Source: Candidatus Saccharimonadota bacterium | GTDB lineage: Bacteria; Patescibacteriota; Saccharimonadia; Saccharimonadales; Saccharimonadaceae | DNA length: 64,000 bases | Assembly: GCA_017404325.1 (NCBI GenBank) | Contig: JAFRCO010000015.1 | Coordinates: 1-64,000, forward strand | Reading direction: 5' to 3' | Made by a program: the position numbers and the translations under genes | Notes under the pieces: generated by a model | Seen by the model: only the letters and a program-made list of their open reading frames with translations | Databases searched by the model: none | Told to the model about the DNA's origin: nothing | Shown: piece by piece, positions 41,397 to 49,057 of the stretch | Position numbering within the stretch: the stretch's first letter is position 1 | How the letters are laid out: every line of letters starts with the position of its first letter

Positions 41397-42347
41397 ATGA
41401 CGACTAAAAATATTCATGAAGCAGCACTTGCAAGTGTAAAAGAGCTTGGTGAAAATAGCGCAGAATTTGTGATTAAGCCGCTTTATTACGGGTATGGTAA
41501 TACTCTCGGTAACTCTTTGCGTAGAGTTTTACTTTCAAGCATAAAAGGTGCAGCAATCACTGCATTTGCGATTGAAGGTTCAAATCATGAATACGCTGCA
41601 ATTCCAGGCATTCGCGAGGATGTAGTTGATATCATGTTGAATCTTAAAAATATTCGTTTTAAGGTTCATACAGATGCGCCGATTGAACTCAATTTAGAGA
41701 TGAAAGGCGATAAACAATCAGAAAAGGATGGCGACAAAAGAGTAGTAGCTGGTGATATTAAATTACCGGCAGAAGTTGAAATTGCCAATCCAAACCAAGT
41801 AATTTGTCACATTGATGATCCGAAAAAAGTACTTAAGATGAACTTTATCGTTGAAGCGGGAAGAGGTTATCTTACGATTGACGAATCAAGTGAATCGAGA
41901 GTCCATTCGGATATGATTGCGATTGATGCAGTTTTCTCACCAGTACTTCGTGTACGCTATAAAGTTGAGAATACACGTGTTGGACAAGATACTAACTTAC
42001 AACAGCTTACTTTAACGATTGATACGGACGGGACAATCACCCCGAAGGAAGCATTTGAAGAAGCAGCTGCGATATTAGTAAATCAATATACTGCGCTTGC
42101 TGGATCGACAGTCGTAGAATCTACGCCAGCGCCGGGAACCCATAAGGAAGAGGACGACTCTGGCTTAATGCTCCCGATTGAAGAACTTGACTTATCAGCA
42201 CGAACGGCTAATGCCTTACTTAATAACGATATTAAGACGATTCGAGATCTCGTTATGCTTTCAGAGAGCGATCTCAAAGATTTGAAAGGTTTCGGAACCA
42301 AGGCGTTAGACGAAGTTAAAGAAAAGTTAATGGAGTTAAATATTTAA
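41397..42347 (+). CDS. rpoA: RNA polymerase alpha subunit
   Basis: 316 residues. The N-terminal assembly domain includes 'EFVIKPLYYGYGNTLGNSLR' and 'RVLLSSIKGAAITAF', and the C-terminal domain (about 245-316) has 'LPIEELDLSARTANALLNND' and 'DLVMLSESDLKDLKGFGTKA', so the UP-element and activator contact domain is kept. AAGGAG precedes the ATG. Position between rpsD and rplQ is the canonical one. Confidence 0.98.
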   Translation: MTTKNIHEAALASVKELGENSAEFVIKPLYYGYGNTLGNSLRRVLLSSIKGAAITAFAIEGSNHEYAAIPGIREDVVDIMLNLKNIRFKVHTDAPIELNLEMKGDKQSEKDGDKRVVAGDIKLPAEVEIANPNQVICHIDDPKKVLKMNFIVEAGRGYLTIDESSESRVHSDMIAIDAVFSPVLRVRYKVENTRVGQDTNLQQLTLTIDTDGTITPKEAFEEAAAILVNQYTALAGSTVVESTPAPGTHKEEDDSGLMLPIEELDLSARTANALLNNDIKTIRDLVMLSESDLKDLKGFGTKALDEVKEKLMELNI

Positions 42348-42348
42348 T

Positions 42349-42777
42349 ATGCATCGCCACGGATATAAAGGTCGAAAATTTGGCCGAGAAACAGATCAGA
42401 GAAGAGCGCTTACTCGTGGGTTGATGTGCTCCCTCATTAAGGAACAGTCGATTACGACTACCTTAGCGCGCGCGAAAGAAATTCGACGTGAAACTGAGAA
42501 GTTGATTACGCGTGCGAAAAAAGGTGGACTTTTCAACCGTAGGTTGATTATTGCGAGACTTAACGATCTCGAAACCGCGACTTTACTAATTGATGAAATT
42601 GCTCCACAAATCAAACGTGATTCTGGATATCTTCGAATTGAACGTGCCGGATTTAGGCGCGGAGATAATGCGGAGATGGGAACAATTAGTTTTGTGGATG
42701 AAATTTCGTTCGAGAAGAAAGAAGAGCCTAAGAAGCCGGCCACGAAAAAACCGGCTACGAAAAAGGAGGCTAAGTAA
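42349..42777 (+). CDS. rplQ: Ribosomal protein L17
   Basis: 142 residues. 'MHRHGYKGRKFGRETDQRRA', 'LTRGLMCSLIKEQSITTTLA' and 'RAKEIRRETEKLITRAKKG' match L17. The C-terminal 25 residues are a repeated Lys/Pro/Ala tail ('KKPATKKPATKKEAK'). It sits near the peptide exit tunnel. It is separated from rpoA by one base and its stop overlaps the rplM start region. Confidence 0.97.
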   Translation: MHRHGYKGRKFGRETDQRRALTRGLMCSLIKEQSITTTLARAKEIRRETEKLITRAKKGGLFNRRLIIARLNDLETATLLIDEIAPQIKRDSGYLRIERAGFRRGDNAEMGTISFVDEISFEKKEEPKKPATKKPATKKEAK

Positions 42778-43202
42778 TGAAAACTTACAGTCAAAAAGGT
42801 GCTGAGATTAAACGTGAATGGTGGACGATTGACGCGTCGAGTATGCCACTTGGAAAACTTGCGGTCGTAGTTGCGGATAAATTAATGGGTAAGTCAAAGG
42901 TGACTTACACTCCGCATATCGATAATGGTGATTATGTTATAGTTACCAATGCGAAGAATTTGGTGGTAACTGGCGAAAAAATGACGCAGAAGAAATATTA
43001 TCATCACAGTGGGTTCCCAGGTGGAATCAAGGGGCTTAAACTTGAGGAAGTAGTTGAGAAAGATCCATCAAGAGCGATCGTGGAAGCAGTTAAGGGAATG
43101 CTTCCGAAGAATAAATTGGCTGCTGATCGATTAAAGAGATTGCGTGTTTTTGCGGATGCGGAACATACGCATGCAGCGCAAAATCCAAAGGAGATTAAAT
43201 AA
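42777..43202 (+). CDS. rplM: Ribosomal protein L13
   Basis: 141 residues. 'WWTIDASSMPLGKLAVVVAD', 'YTPHIDNGDYVIVTNAKNLV', 'YYHHSGFPGGIKGLKLEEV' and 'AVKGMLPKNKLAADRLKRLR' cover the family. AGGAGG lies in the end of rplQ. The gene is linked to rpsI by shared stop/start bases, the conserved rplM-rpsI pair. Confidence 0.97.
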   Translation: MKTYSQKGAEIKREWWTIDASSMPLGKLAVVVADKLMGKSKVTYTPHIDNGDYVIVTNAKNLVVTGEKMTQKKYYHHSGFPGGIKGLKLEEVVEKDPSRAIVEAVKGMLPKNKLAADRLKRLRVFADAEHTHAAQNPKEIK

Positions 43203-43603
43203 TGGTAGCAACAAAGAAGTACACTTACGGTTTAGGCCGTCGCAAAGCGGCTACCGCGACCGCACGTCTTTATAAGGGAAAAGGTGAAATTACGATTAAT
43301 GATAAGCCGGCGCTAGAATATCTTTCTGGTAATAAGACTTATCTTGCGGAAATTACTGATCCGTTAGCGATTGCTGAAAAGCAAAAAGACTACGATGTTA
43401 CAATCGTAGTCAAAGGTGGTGGACTTGCTGGTCAAGTTGATGCAATTAAGCTTGCAATTTCGAAAGCTTTAGTTACGGAGGCAGCTGATCTTCGTCCAGT
43501 TCTTAAGAAGGCTGGAATGATGAAGCGCGATCCGCGCGAGAAAGAACGCAAGAAATATGGTCTTCGTTCGGCTCGTAAGAAAGAGCAATTCTCGAAGCGT
43601 TAG
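43202..43603 (+). CDS. rpsI: Ribosomal protein S9
   Basis: 133 residues. 'YTYGLGRRKAATATARLYKG', 'VKGGGLAGQVDAIKLAISKAL' and the C-terminal 'KYGLRSARKKEQFSKR', whose last basic residues reach the P-site tRNA, are all present. It is the last gene of the infA-rpsI cluster and is followed by a strong bidirectional terminator shared with the convergent hydrolase gene. Confidence 0.97.
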   Translation: MVATKKYTYGLGRRKAATATARLYKGKGEITINDKPALEYLSGNKTYLAEITDPLAIAEKQKDYDVTIVVKGGGLAGQVDAIKLAISKALVTEAADLRPVLKKAGMMKRDPREKERKKYGLRSARKKEQFSKR

Positions 43604-43621
43604 TTTGATAATTCAACTAGG

Positions 43622-43651
43622 AAAAAGCCACGCTTTAGGCGTGGCTTTTTT
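43622..43651. terminator. Bidirectional intrinsic terminator
   Basis: AAAAAGCCACGC / GCGTGGCTTTTTT stem with a TTTAG loop, between rpsI and the minus-strand SleB-like gene. Confidence 0.92.
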
Positions 43652-44385
43652 CAATAGGGATTTGAGGGGGGGTTATCCCTATCGAAATAGATTCGGTCTC
43701 CTGCGAGACCATTTGAATAACGGTAGAAGGCATTATGCCAACTACCATTCCCGGAATCGGAGTGAAAGAAGAAAATATTCGAGGGAAGAACTCTTCCGAC
43801 GTTTTCTTCACCCGCCTTTTCGCGAGCGTATCTCTCAACTACATCGTAGACGAGAGATAGATTCCTTTCTGTTACCGGATGATCGTAACTATATCCCGTA
43901 AACTGCATGGGTGCAGTGATGACGTCAGATATAGTATCTCCGAACCATTCTGAATCGTAGCGATTCAAAACGGTCCAGATGACCATGGCCCGTTCCGCTT
44001 TTTCTTCGACGCAGTTGGCTTCTCCGTAGAGAAGCTTCGCCATCATTACGATTTCTTCTTCAGAGAAGATATCGTAATGAGATGTAGGCACCGGATCTTC
44101 TTCGGCAATTTCTGCAAGTTCGGTATCCTCAAATTCTTCGATTTTTCTGACTTCGGTTAATGCTTCTTTGTCGCTGCTAACTGCCGCCATCATGCCGATT
44201 GTCTCGGTGACAGCTGCTGTAGCGACTGTTACTGGCTCTTTTTCGTGGTCTTCTTCTAAAAAGACTACTTCTTTTGATATTGTCGCGGCCTTCTCCTTTG
44301 CAGGAAGAATGACCTTAATTGAGGTAGCGATAGCCATGATAGCTATCAAGACTGCGGTGATAACCCTAATATACTTTTTGAGCAT
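43651..44385 (-). CDS. SleB-type cell-wall hydrolase (Hydrolase_2 domain), membrane-anchored
   Basis: 244 residues, minus strand. An N-terminal helix (about 7-28, 'VITAVLIAIMAIATSIKVIL') anchors or exports it, followed by an acidic linker of about 80 residues. The catalytic domain has 'MMAKLLYGEANCVEEKAERA' with the conserved Glu of the lytic transglycosylase fold and 'VIWTVLNRYDSEWFGDTISD', then 'VLPSNIFFFHSDSGNGSWHN'. The family cuts glycan strands of peptidoglycan. It has a strong promoter and a good Shine-Dalgarno (GGAGGGG). Confidence 0.9.
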   Translation of the reverse strand: MLKKYIRVITAVLIAIMAIATSIKVILPAKEKAATISKEVVFLEEDHEKEPVTVATAAVTETIGMMAAVSSDKEALTEVRKIEEFEDTELAEIAEEDPVPTSHYDIFSEEEIVMMAKLLYGEANCVEEKAERAMVIWTVLNRYDSEWFGDTISDVITAPMQFTGYSYDHPVTERNLSLVYDVVERYAREKAGEENVGRVLPSNIFFFHSDSGNGSWHNAFYRYSNGLAGDRIYFDRDNPPSNPY

Positions 44386-44428
44386 GAAAGTGCCCCTCCT
44401 TTTTAATAATGCGCCCCTCTATATCTCT

Positions 44429-44457
44429 ATTATATCATATATCACTTATTTTGTCAA
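44429..44457 (-). promoter_or_regulatory. Consensus promoter of the SleB-like gene
   Basis: On the minus strand: TTGACA (44452-44457), 17-nt spacer ending TGA, TATAAT (44429-44434). Confidence 0.88.
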
Positions 44458-44471
44458 TAATACTAGTGCTT

Positions 44472-44496
44472 AAAAAATCCAAGACGCAGCTTGGAT
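44472..44496 (-). terminator. Intrinsic terminator of tRNA-Ala(CGC)
   Basis: On the minus strand: ATCCAAG / CTTGGAT stem, loop CTGCGT, then TTTTTT. Confidence 0.88.
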
Positions 44497-44516
44497 CTCT
44501 TAATTTTTCTACTGTG

Positions 44517-44592
44517 TGGTGGAGTGTGGGGGATTCAAACCCCCGACCTCTACAATGCGAATGTAGCGCTCTATCAACTGAGCTAACACCCC
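44517..44592 (-). tRNA. tRNA-Ala (anticodon CGC)
   Basis: 76 nt with encoded CCA. Acceptor GGGGTGT pairs with ACACTCC and contains the G3-U70 pair that marks alanine tRNAs. The anticodon stem CTACA/TGTAG encloses loop TTCGCAT, giving CGC. T-loop TTTGAAT is normal. A minus-strand TATAAT lies upstream at 44602-44607. Confidence 0.97.
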
Positions 44593-44614
44593 GCTCACCT
44601 TATTATATCATATT

Positions 44615-45991
44615 TTAGATGCCTGGTACAGGGAATTTTAGCGAAAGGGTTTTGACTTCTTCTCTAAGAGTTTTGATTTCTTCAGCATGGTCTTTTTCAA
44701 AATCGCGGATTTTTTCATAGCCTTGGCATAATTTCGCGATTTTTTCCATCCACTCGGCAATTTTGACCATTTCTTTTTCGCCTAGGCCGCGCGTTGTGAT
44801 GGCCGGAGTGCCAAGACGTACGCCGTTAGGCTTAAAGGCGCCGCCTTTATCTCCTGGCAAAGCGTTTGCATTAAGAGTCAGGCCAATAAGATCAAGTGCT
44901 TTTTCGTAGATTTTGCCATTGATATTAAAACTTTTCTTCATGTCAGCCAGGATAAGGTGGTTTTCGGTGCCACCGCCTTGGAGAACAAAACCTCTTTTCT
45001 TGAGTTCTTCAGCTAGGGTTTTAGCATTCTTAACGATCTTTTTTGCGTAGGTCTTAAACTCAGGTTTTAAGGCTTCACCGAAGGCGACAGCTTTGGCTGC
45101 AATAATATGTTCTAACGGACCGCCTTGAGTACCAGGGAAGACAGCTTTGTCAACTAAGGTCGGAATATTGGCGAGAGTTTTTTCTTCAACTTTTTTGATT
45201 GGCGAACCGACGTTACCCATAGTTAAGATTAAGCCACCACGTGGACCGCGGAGGGTTTTATGGGTAGTAGTAGTCATCACGTTAAAGCCGAATTTAAGTG
45301 GATTATCATGGATACCAGCGGCGATGAGGCCAGCGACATGGGCCATATCAGCCATTAAGAGAATTTCATGTCCCCATTTCTTTTCGGCTTTATCACGAAT
45401 TTCAGCAACACGCTTAAAATTCGGGATTTTCATGAAGGCAGAGTAGCCGACTAAAAGGAGCTTAATATCGTTTTCTAGAGCTAGCCTTTCCATTTCGTCG
45501 TAATCGAGGTCGCCATTTTTATCCGTACCGTAAGGGATGAATTTGTAAATTTTGGCGCTACGGGTAACTGGCGAGCCGTGGGTCAAATGGCCGCCATGAC
45601 CGAGGTTCATTGCGAGTATTTGATCGCCAGGATTGAGCCAGGAATAATAGACCGCTTCGTTAGCATTGGCGCCTGAATGAGGTTGGGCGTTAGCGTGGTC
45701 AGCGTTGAAAAGCTTACAAGCGCGCGCGATAGCAAGTCGTTCAATACGGTCTACATTAGTTTGGCCACCGTAATAACGGTAATTTGAGAGTTTTTCTTCT
45801 GCGATTTTTTCTTCTGGCCAATCAGTAAGACCATCGAAATTTGGATAGCCTTCAGAGTATTTATTGGTTAGAACCGAGCCCATGGCCTCTAGAACGGGCT
45901 TAGAAACGTAGTTTTCGCTCGGAATGAGCTCTAATCCTTCGCTTTGGCGAACTTTTTCTTGATCAATTAGATCAAATACTAAATCTTTCAT
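44615..45991 (-). CDS. glyA: Serine hydroxymethyltransferase
   Basis: 458 residues, minus strand. PLP enzyme that turns serine and tetrahydrofolate into glycine and methylene-THF. 'LELIPSENYVSKPVLEAMGS', 'NKYSEGYPNFDG' and the PLP lysine motif 'TTTTHKTLRGPRGG' (near 245) are present. It is about 40 residues longer than the E. coli enzyme, with small insertions such as that after 'EGYPNFDGL' and a longer C-terminus. AAGGAG precedes the ATG. It is the last gene of thyA-folA-glyA, giving the methylene-THF cycle for dTMP synthesis. Confidence 0.96.
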   Translation of the reverse strand: MKDLVFDLIDQEKVRQSEGLELIPSENYVSKPVLEAMGSVLTNKYSEGYPNFDGLTDWPEEKIAEEKLSNYRYYGGQTNVDRIERLAIARACKLFNADHANAQPHSGANANEAVYYSWLNPGDQILAMNLGHGGHLTHGSPVTRSAKIYKFIPYGTDKNGDLDYDEMERLALENDIKLLLVGYSAFMKIPNFKRVAEIRDKAEKKWGHEILLMADMAHVAGLIAAGIHDNPLKFGFNVMTTTTHKTLRGPRGGLILTMGNVGSPIKKVEEKTLANIPTLVDKAVFPGTQGGPLEHIIAAKAVAFGEALKPEFKTYAKKIVKNAKTLAEELKKRGFVLQGGGTENHLILADMKKSFNINGKIYEKALDLIGLTLNANALPGDKGGAFKPNGVRLGTPAITTRGLGEKEMVKIAEWMEKIAKLCQGYEKIRDFEKDHAEEIKTLREEVKTLSLKFPVPGI

Positions 45992-46001
45992 GTTATTCTC
46001 C

Positions 46002-46475
46002 TTAAATTTTAGTGTATTTGGCGAAGGTATAACTTAGATCATCTTCGGAGCCTTTCTTGATTATTTCTTTTTTATAGTCGGATTTATCAAATTCAGGGAA
46101 AAATGTAGTTGCAGAAGAATCAGTCTTTTTTACTTCAGTTAGATAAAGGGTTTTTGCGTATGGTAGAAACTGGTGATAAACAGTTCCGCCGCCGATGACG
46201 AAGATTTCTTCATCAGAATCTTTATATTCATCAATGAACTGGTTAAAATCGTGGATAATGCGGTCGGGGCCAGGGAAATCATGGCGAGAAATGACGATAT
46301 TTTCACGATTTTTCAATTTCCCTGGTAAGGAATCCCAGGTTTTGTGACCCATGACGATTTTATGACCATCAGTTTTTTCACGGAAGAATTTCATGTCTTC
46401 TTTAAGATGGAAAATCAGTTCGTTATTTTTCCCGAGTTCGTTATTTTTTCCGATGGCAGCGATAATTGTGAACAT
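46002..46475 (-). CDS. folA: Dihydrofolate reductase
   Basis: 157 residues, minus strand. 'FTIIAAIGKNNELGKNNELI', 'LKEDMKFFREKTDGHKIVMG' with the substrate-binding acidic residue, 'TWDSLP', 'IVISR' and 'EIFVIGGGTVYHQFLP' match DHFR along its length. It regenerates THF from the DHF produced by ThyA using NADPH. GGAG precedes the ATG; it lies 2 nt behind thyA and 10 nt before glyA, so the three are one operon. Confidence 0.96.
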   Translation of the reverse strand: MFTIIAAIGKNNELGKNNELIFHLKEDMKFFREKTDGHKIVMGHKTWDSLPGKLKNRENIVISRHDFPGPDRIIHDFNQFIDEYKDSDEEIFVIGGGTVYHQFLPYAKTLYLTEVKKTDSSATTFFPEFDKSDYKKEIIKKGSEDDLSYTFAKYTKI

Positions 46476-46477
46476 AA

Positions 46478-47443
46478 TTACTCCGTTACTGGCATTTTAA
46501 TAGTGCCAAGGTCTTCATAGCCTTCTAATTTTATATCTTTTAGCGCACGGGAATTGTCGAAATCATAGAAATTTTTGATTTCTGGGTTAAGCCAAAGTTT
46601 CGGAGGTTTAGGTAGAGTTCCGTCTTTCACGGCGGCGTCATAACGAGCAATCTGTTCCTTTATACCGTCGATTTGGTTTTCGTAAATATGTGCATCGTTA
46701 GTGATAAAAGTCAGTTGACCGGGTTTAACTCCAACGGATTGGGCGATTAAATGACAGAGGACGGAATATTGAACTACATTGAAGGGGAGTCCAAGTGGAA
46801 CGTCGGACGAACGAGAGGTAACTAGAACGTTAAGGCGTCCGTTAATGAGATTCCATTGTGAATTCCAGACACAGGAAGGCAAAGCAGCGGTTTCTAGCCA
46901 TTCGTTTTGCCAGAGAGAAAGTACCATCCGACGGTTACCCGGGTTAGATTTTAAGGTTTCGATGAGGTTTTCGATTAAATGGTATTTTTTTACAATCCAA
47001 CCGTAGGCGGTGCCAATAGTATGAGCGAAGTTTTCGGCGGGTTCGTTAGGATGTTTTTTGGCGAAAACTTCGTTAATGTTGCGGCCTTGATATTCGCCAG
47101 ATTCCGAAATTTCCCATTCGTTCCAAATTTTTACTTTACGCTCTTGAAGCCATTTGACATCATTAGAAGCAACTTGGTAAATCCAGAGAATTTCAAGTAC
47201 GGCAGTTTTAAAGCCAACATGTTTAGAGGTCAAAATTGGGAATTCTTCTTCAAGGTCGAATTGTAAAACTTGATGGGGGAGGCGAATGGTTTTTGCTTCG
47301 GAGGTTGCTTGGGCAGTGTGATCCGGAATTGCAGAAGCAACAGAAGCGCTACGTTTGTCGATTTTTTGGTAGTTGGTAATTTTTTCGCCCTGTTTTAAAA
47401 TACGGCGACAAAGATCGATGTATTGATCGTCAAATTTGCTCAT
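46478..47443 (-). CDS. thyA: Thymidylate synthase (ThyA type)
   Basis: 321 residues, minus strand, first gene of the operon. The catalytic Cys lies in 'ALPSCVWNSQW' near residue 190 (PSC rather than the more usual PPC), with 'NRRMVLSLW' and 'SRSSDVPLGLPFNVVQYSVL' binding dUMP. An N-terminal stretch of about 60 residues is longer than in E. coli. It methylates dUMP to dTMP with methylene-THF, giving DHF. GGAGG precedes the ATG and a minus-strand TATAAT lies at 47464-47469. Confidence 0.95.
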   Translation of the reverse strand: MSKFDDQYIDLCRRILKQGEKITNYQKIDKRSASVASAIPDHTAQATSEAKTIRLPHQVLQFDLEEEFPILTSKHVGFKTAVLEILWIYQVASNDVKWLQERKVKIWNEWEISESGEYQGRNINEVFAKKHPNEPAENFAHTIGTAYGWIVKKYHLIENLIETLKSNPGNRRMVLSLWQNEWLETAALPSCVWNSQWNLINGRLNVLVTSRSSDVPLGLPFNVVQYSVLCHLIAQSVGVKPGQLTFITNDAHIYENQIDGIKEQIARYDAAVKDGTLPKPPKLWLNPEIKNFYDFDNSRALKDIKLEGYEDLGTIKMPVTE

Positions 47444-47463
47444 TTAACCTCCATTTTCACACT

Positions 47464-47469
47464 ATTATA
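47464..47469 (-). promoter_or_regulatory. -10 box of the thyA-folA-glyA operon
   Basis: Minus-strand TGA-TATAAT, about 20 nt before the thyA start with a Shine-Dalgarno in between. Confidence 0.6.
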
Positions 47470-47475
47470 TCACAA

Positions 47476-47507
47476 GAAAAAACCCCGAAGTAAAATTCGG
47501 GGTTTTA
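47476..47507 (-). terminator. Intrinsic terminator of the HD hydrolase gene
   Basis: Stem CCCCGAA/TTCGGGG with flanking A and T runs, between the HD gene and the thyA operon promoter. Confidence 0.9.
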
Positions 47508-47520
47508 AATAAAGGGAGGG

Positions 47521-48345
47521 TTAACGGTAGTCTTTTTCGCGCCAGTCGTACCAACGTCCGTTGACCTGGAGCGTTCGCATGATAATAATGCTAGTAAAGA
47601 AGCCATAGATATCGAAATCGATGAGCTTTCGTGCCTTAAACCAGTCGATAGTCCACATTTCGCTTGCGTAACAACGATTATGTTCTTTCTTGTCGCAAAT
47701 GAGCATTTCTTCAAGATCACGTTTTGTGTTAGTTTTGCGATTTGCTTTCAGAAGTGGGGGCGTTCCATTGTCGTCATATTGGAGAGTAATCAAAACTGCA
47801 GCAGCTTTGTCGGCGCAGTAAAGAAGTTTGCCAATATTGGAACTTTTTTCTTCCATTTCGTCGAGTAAACACCAGACTTTTTTTCTGAAGTCATAATCAC
47901 GTGGCATATATGTGTTTGAAATAGCTTCATAATAGAACTTTTCTTTATGCCTTTTTGCTTCCGTATCGCCAGAGTCGTTGTCTGGAATATCTCCAATGAG
48001 ATTTTCTGGGAGATCATGTAATCTAACAGTTTCCATGATCTCGCGATAAGTGTAACCTTCTTGAGCGATTAATTCTTCCTCTGTTTTGTAATAAAAGTTT
48101 AATGCACGATCGATAAGGACGGCCATCAAGTTAGTATGCGCACCTACTGATTCGTAGGCATCAGTATCTTTAGTTAATCCGTAAATATTGTTGTAAGAAC
48201 GGAGAACTAATGATGATTTGGCGACTTCTGTGACCTGGTGAGTAATCCCGATCATTTCGTTCGCACTGGGGATGTTCCATGGGTTTTTGGTGAGTTTTGC
48301 TTCGCTGAAAATGATCCTGATGAATTCTTTTGCGATGTCTTGCAT
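47521..48345 (-). CDS. HD-domain phosphohydrolase
   Basis: 274 residues, minus strand. The metal-binding HD motifs are His in 'SVGAHTNLMAVLI' (near 70), the His-Asp pair in 'VRLHDLPENLIGDIPDN' (near 108) and Asp in 'YCADKAAAVL' (near 177). The arrangement resembles YfbR-like and HD_3 nucleotidases, which hydrolyse deoxynucleoside monophosphates; the neighbouring thymidylate operon fits a nucleotide role but this is inference. AAGGAGG precedes the ATG; an overlapping ATG four bases earlier is out of frame. Confidence 0.82.
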   Translation of the reverse strand: MQDIAKEFIRIIFSEAKLTKNPWNIPSANEMIGITHQVTEVAKSSLVLRSYNNIYGLTKDTDAYESVGAHTNLMAVLIDRALNFYYKTEEELIAQEGYTYREIMETVRLHDLPENLIGDIPDNDSGDTEAKRHKEKFYYEAISNTYMPRDYDFRKKVWCLLDEMEEKSSNIGKLLYCADKAAAVLITLQYDDNGTPPLLKANRKTNTKRDLEEMLICDKKEHNRCYASEMWTIDWFKARKLIDFDIYGFFTSIIIMRTLQVNGRWYDWREKDYR

Positions 48346-48388
48346 CCATATTCCTCCTTTTGGAAAGGTTCTCCTCCCTATCTGTTAA

Positions 48389-48417
48389 ATCATAGCATTA
48401 GTTGACATTTTCGTCAA
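48389..48417 (-). promoter_or_regulatory. Promoter of the HD hydrolase gene
   Basis: On the minus strand: TTGACG (48412-48417), 17-nt spacer ending TGC, TATGAT (48389-48394). It overlaps the plus-strand promoter. Confidence 0.75.
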
Positions 48418-48430
48418 AGTATGCTATAAT
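48402..48430 (+). promoter_or_regulatory. Consensus promoter of the sortase-like gene
   Basis: TTGACA (48402-48407), 17-nt spacer ending TGC, TATAAT (48425-48430). Its -35 box forms an inverted repeat (TTGAC-n6-GTCAA) with that of the opposite promoter. Confidence 0.88.
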
Positions 48431-48462
48431 GGTAGTATAAATTGGTCATAAATGGAGTTATC

Positions 48463-49038
48463 ATGGCGAAGCGCCTTTTTTTGTTACTAATTTCAAGTTT
48501 AATCGAGGTGACTTTAGGAGTTAATTTTTTGTCAGCAACAGATACAGTTGTGACAAAAACGCCTGGGTTTGAGGCTGTTGAGACAGTTTTGGAGCCCGAA
48601 ATAGAAGAAAATATTGTTGAAGAAACGTCAAGTGAGGCGGTTTATACTTATGTTGCCCCAGCCCCTGCTCCGATTAATTATACAGTAACTAGTGTCACCA
48701 GTGAGATTGTCGAATATCCTAGTTATTATGACATTTACCGCACTGGAAAGTTTCTTTATGCCCATAATTCATCTAATCTATTCGGATCAATCGGTTATCT
48801 AAATAGAGGTGATGTCTTTACGATTACTGAATGTGGTGTAGCTAGATCTTATAGAGTAATGGATAAAATTGTCTATGAAAAAGCGGCTAATGGACTACTG
48901 AATGGTAGTAAAGCCGTTACAAAGGCGGTTGAATTTGAAGCGAACGGCTACGATATTTCAATGATGACTTGTTATGGAACGATGTATGGGAATGGGGACG
49001 CTTCACATCGACTAGTTTTGTTTGCGAACGCGATTTAA
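48463..49038 (+). CDS. Secreted sortase-like transpeptidase
   Basis: 191 residues from the ATG at 48463 (GGAG 5 nt upstream; an upstream in-frame TTG at 48442 is less likely). A signal peptide at residues 1-24 ('LFLLLISSLIEVTLGVNFLSA') is followed by a Glu/Val/Pro-rich linker to about 75. The C-terminal domain carries a sortase-like triad: His in 'YAHNSSNLFG' (101), Cys in 'SMMTCYG' (170) and Arg in 'ASHRLVLFA' (183). The domain is compact and differs from the sortase at 38620. It lies before a CotH-domain gene. Confidence 0.72.
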   Translation: MAKRLFLLLISSLIEVTLGVNFLSATDTVVTKTPGFEAVETVLEPEIEENIVEETSSEAVYTYVAPAPAPINYTVTSVTSEIVEYPSYYDIYRTGKFLYAHNSSNLFGSIGYLNRGDVFTITECGVARSYRVMDKIVYEKAANGLLNGSKAVTKAVEFEANGYDISMMTCYGTMYGNGDASHRLVLFANAI

Positions 49039-49045
49039 GACGTGA

Positions 49046-49051
49046 TAAAAT
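49046..49051 (+). promoter_or_regulatory. -10 box of the CotH gene, leaderless position
   Basis: TAAAAT ends 6 nt before the ATG at 49058. Confidence 0.45.
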
Positions 49052-49057
49052 AGAAAT

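Noticed and set aside
43651-43901. A plus-strand ORF of 114 codons continuing past rpsI
   Set aside because: Antisense shadow of the SleB-like hydrolase; Arg/Tyr-rich composition and no ribosome-binding site.
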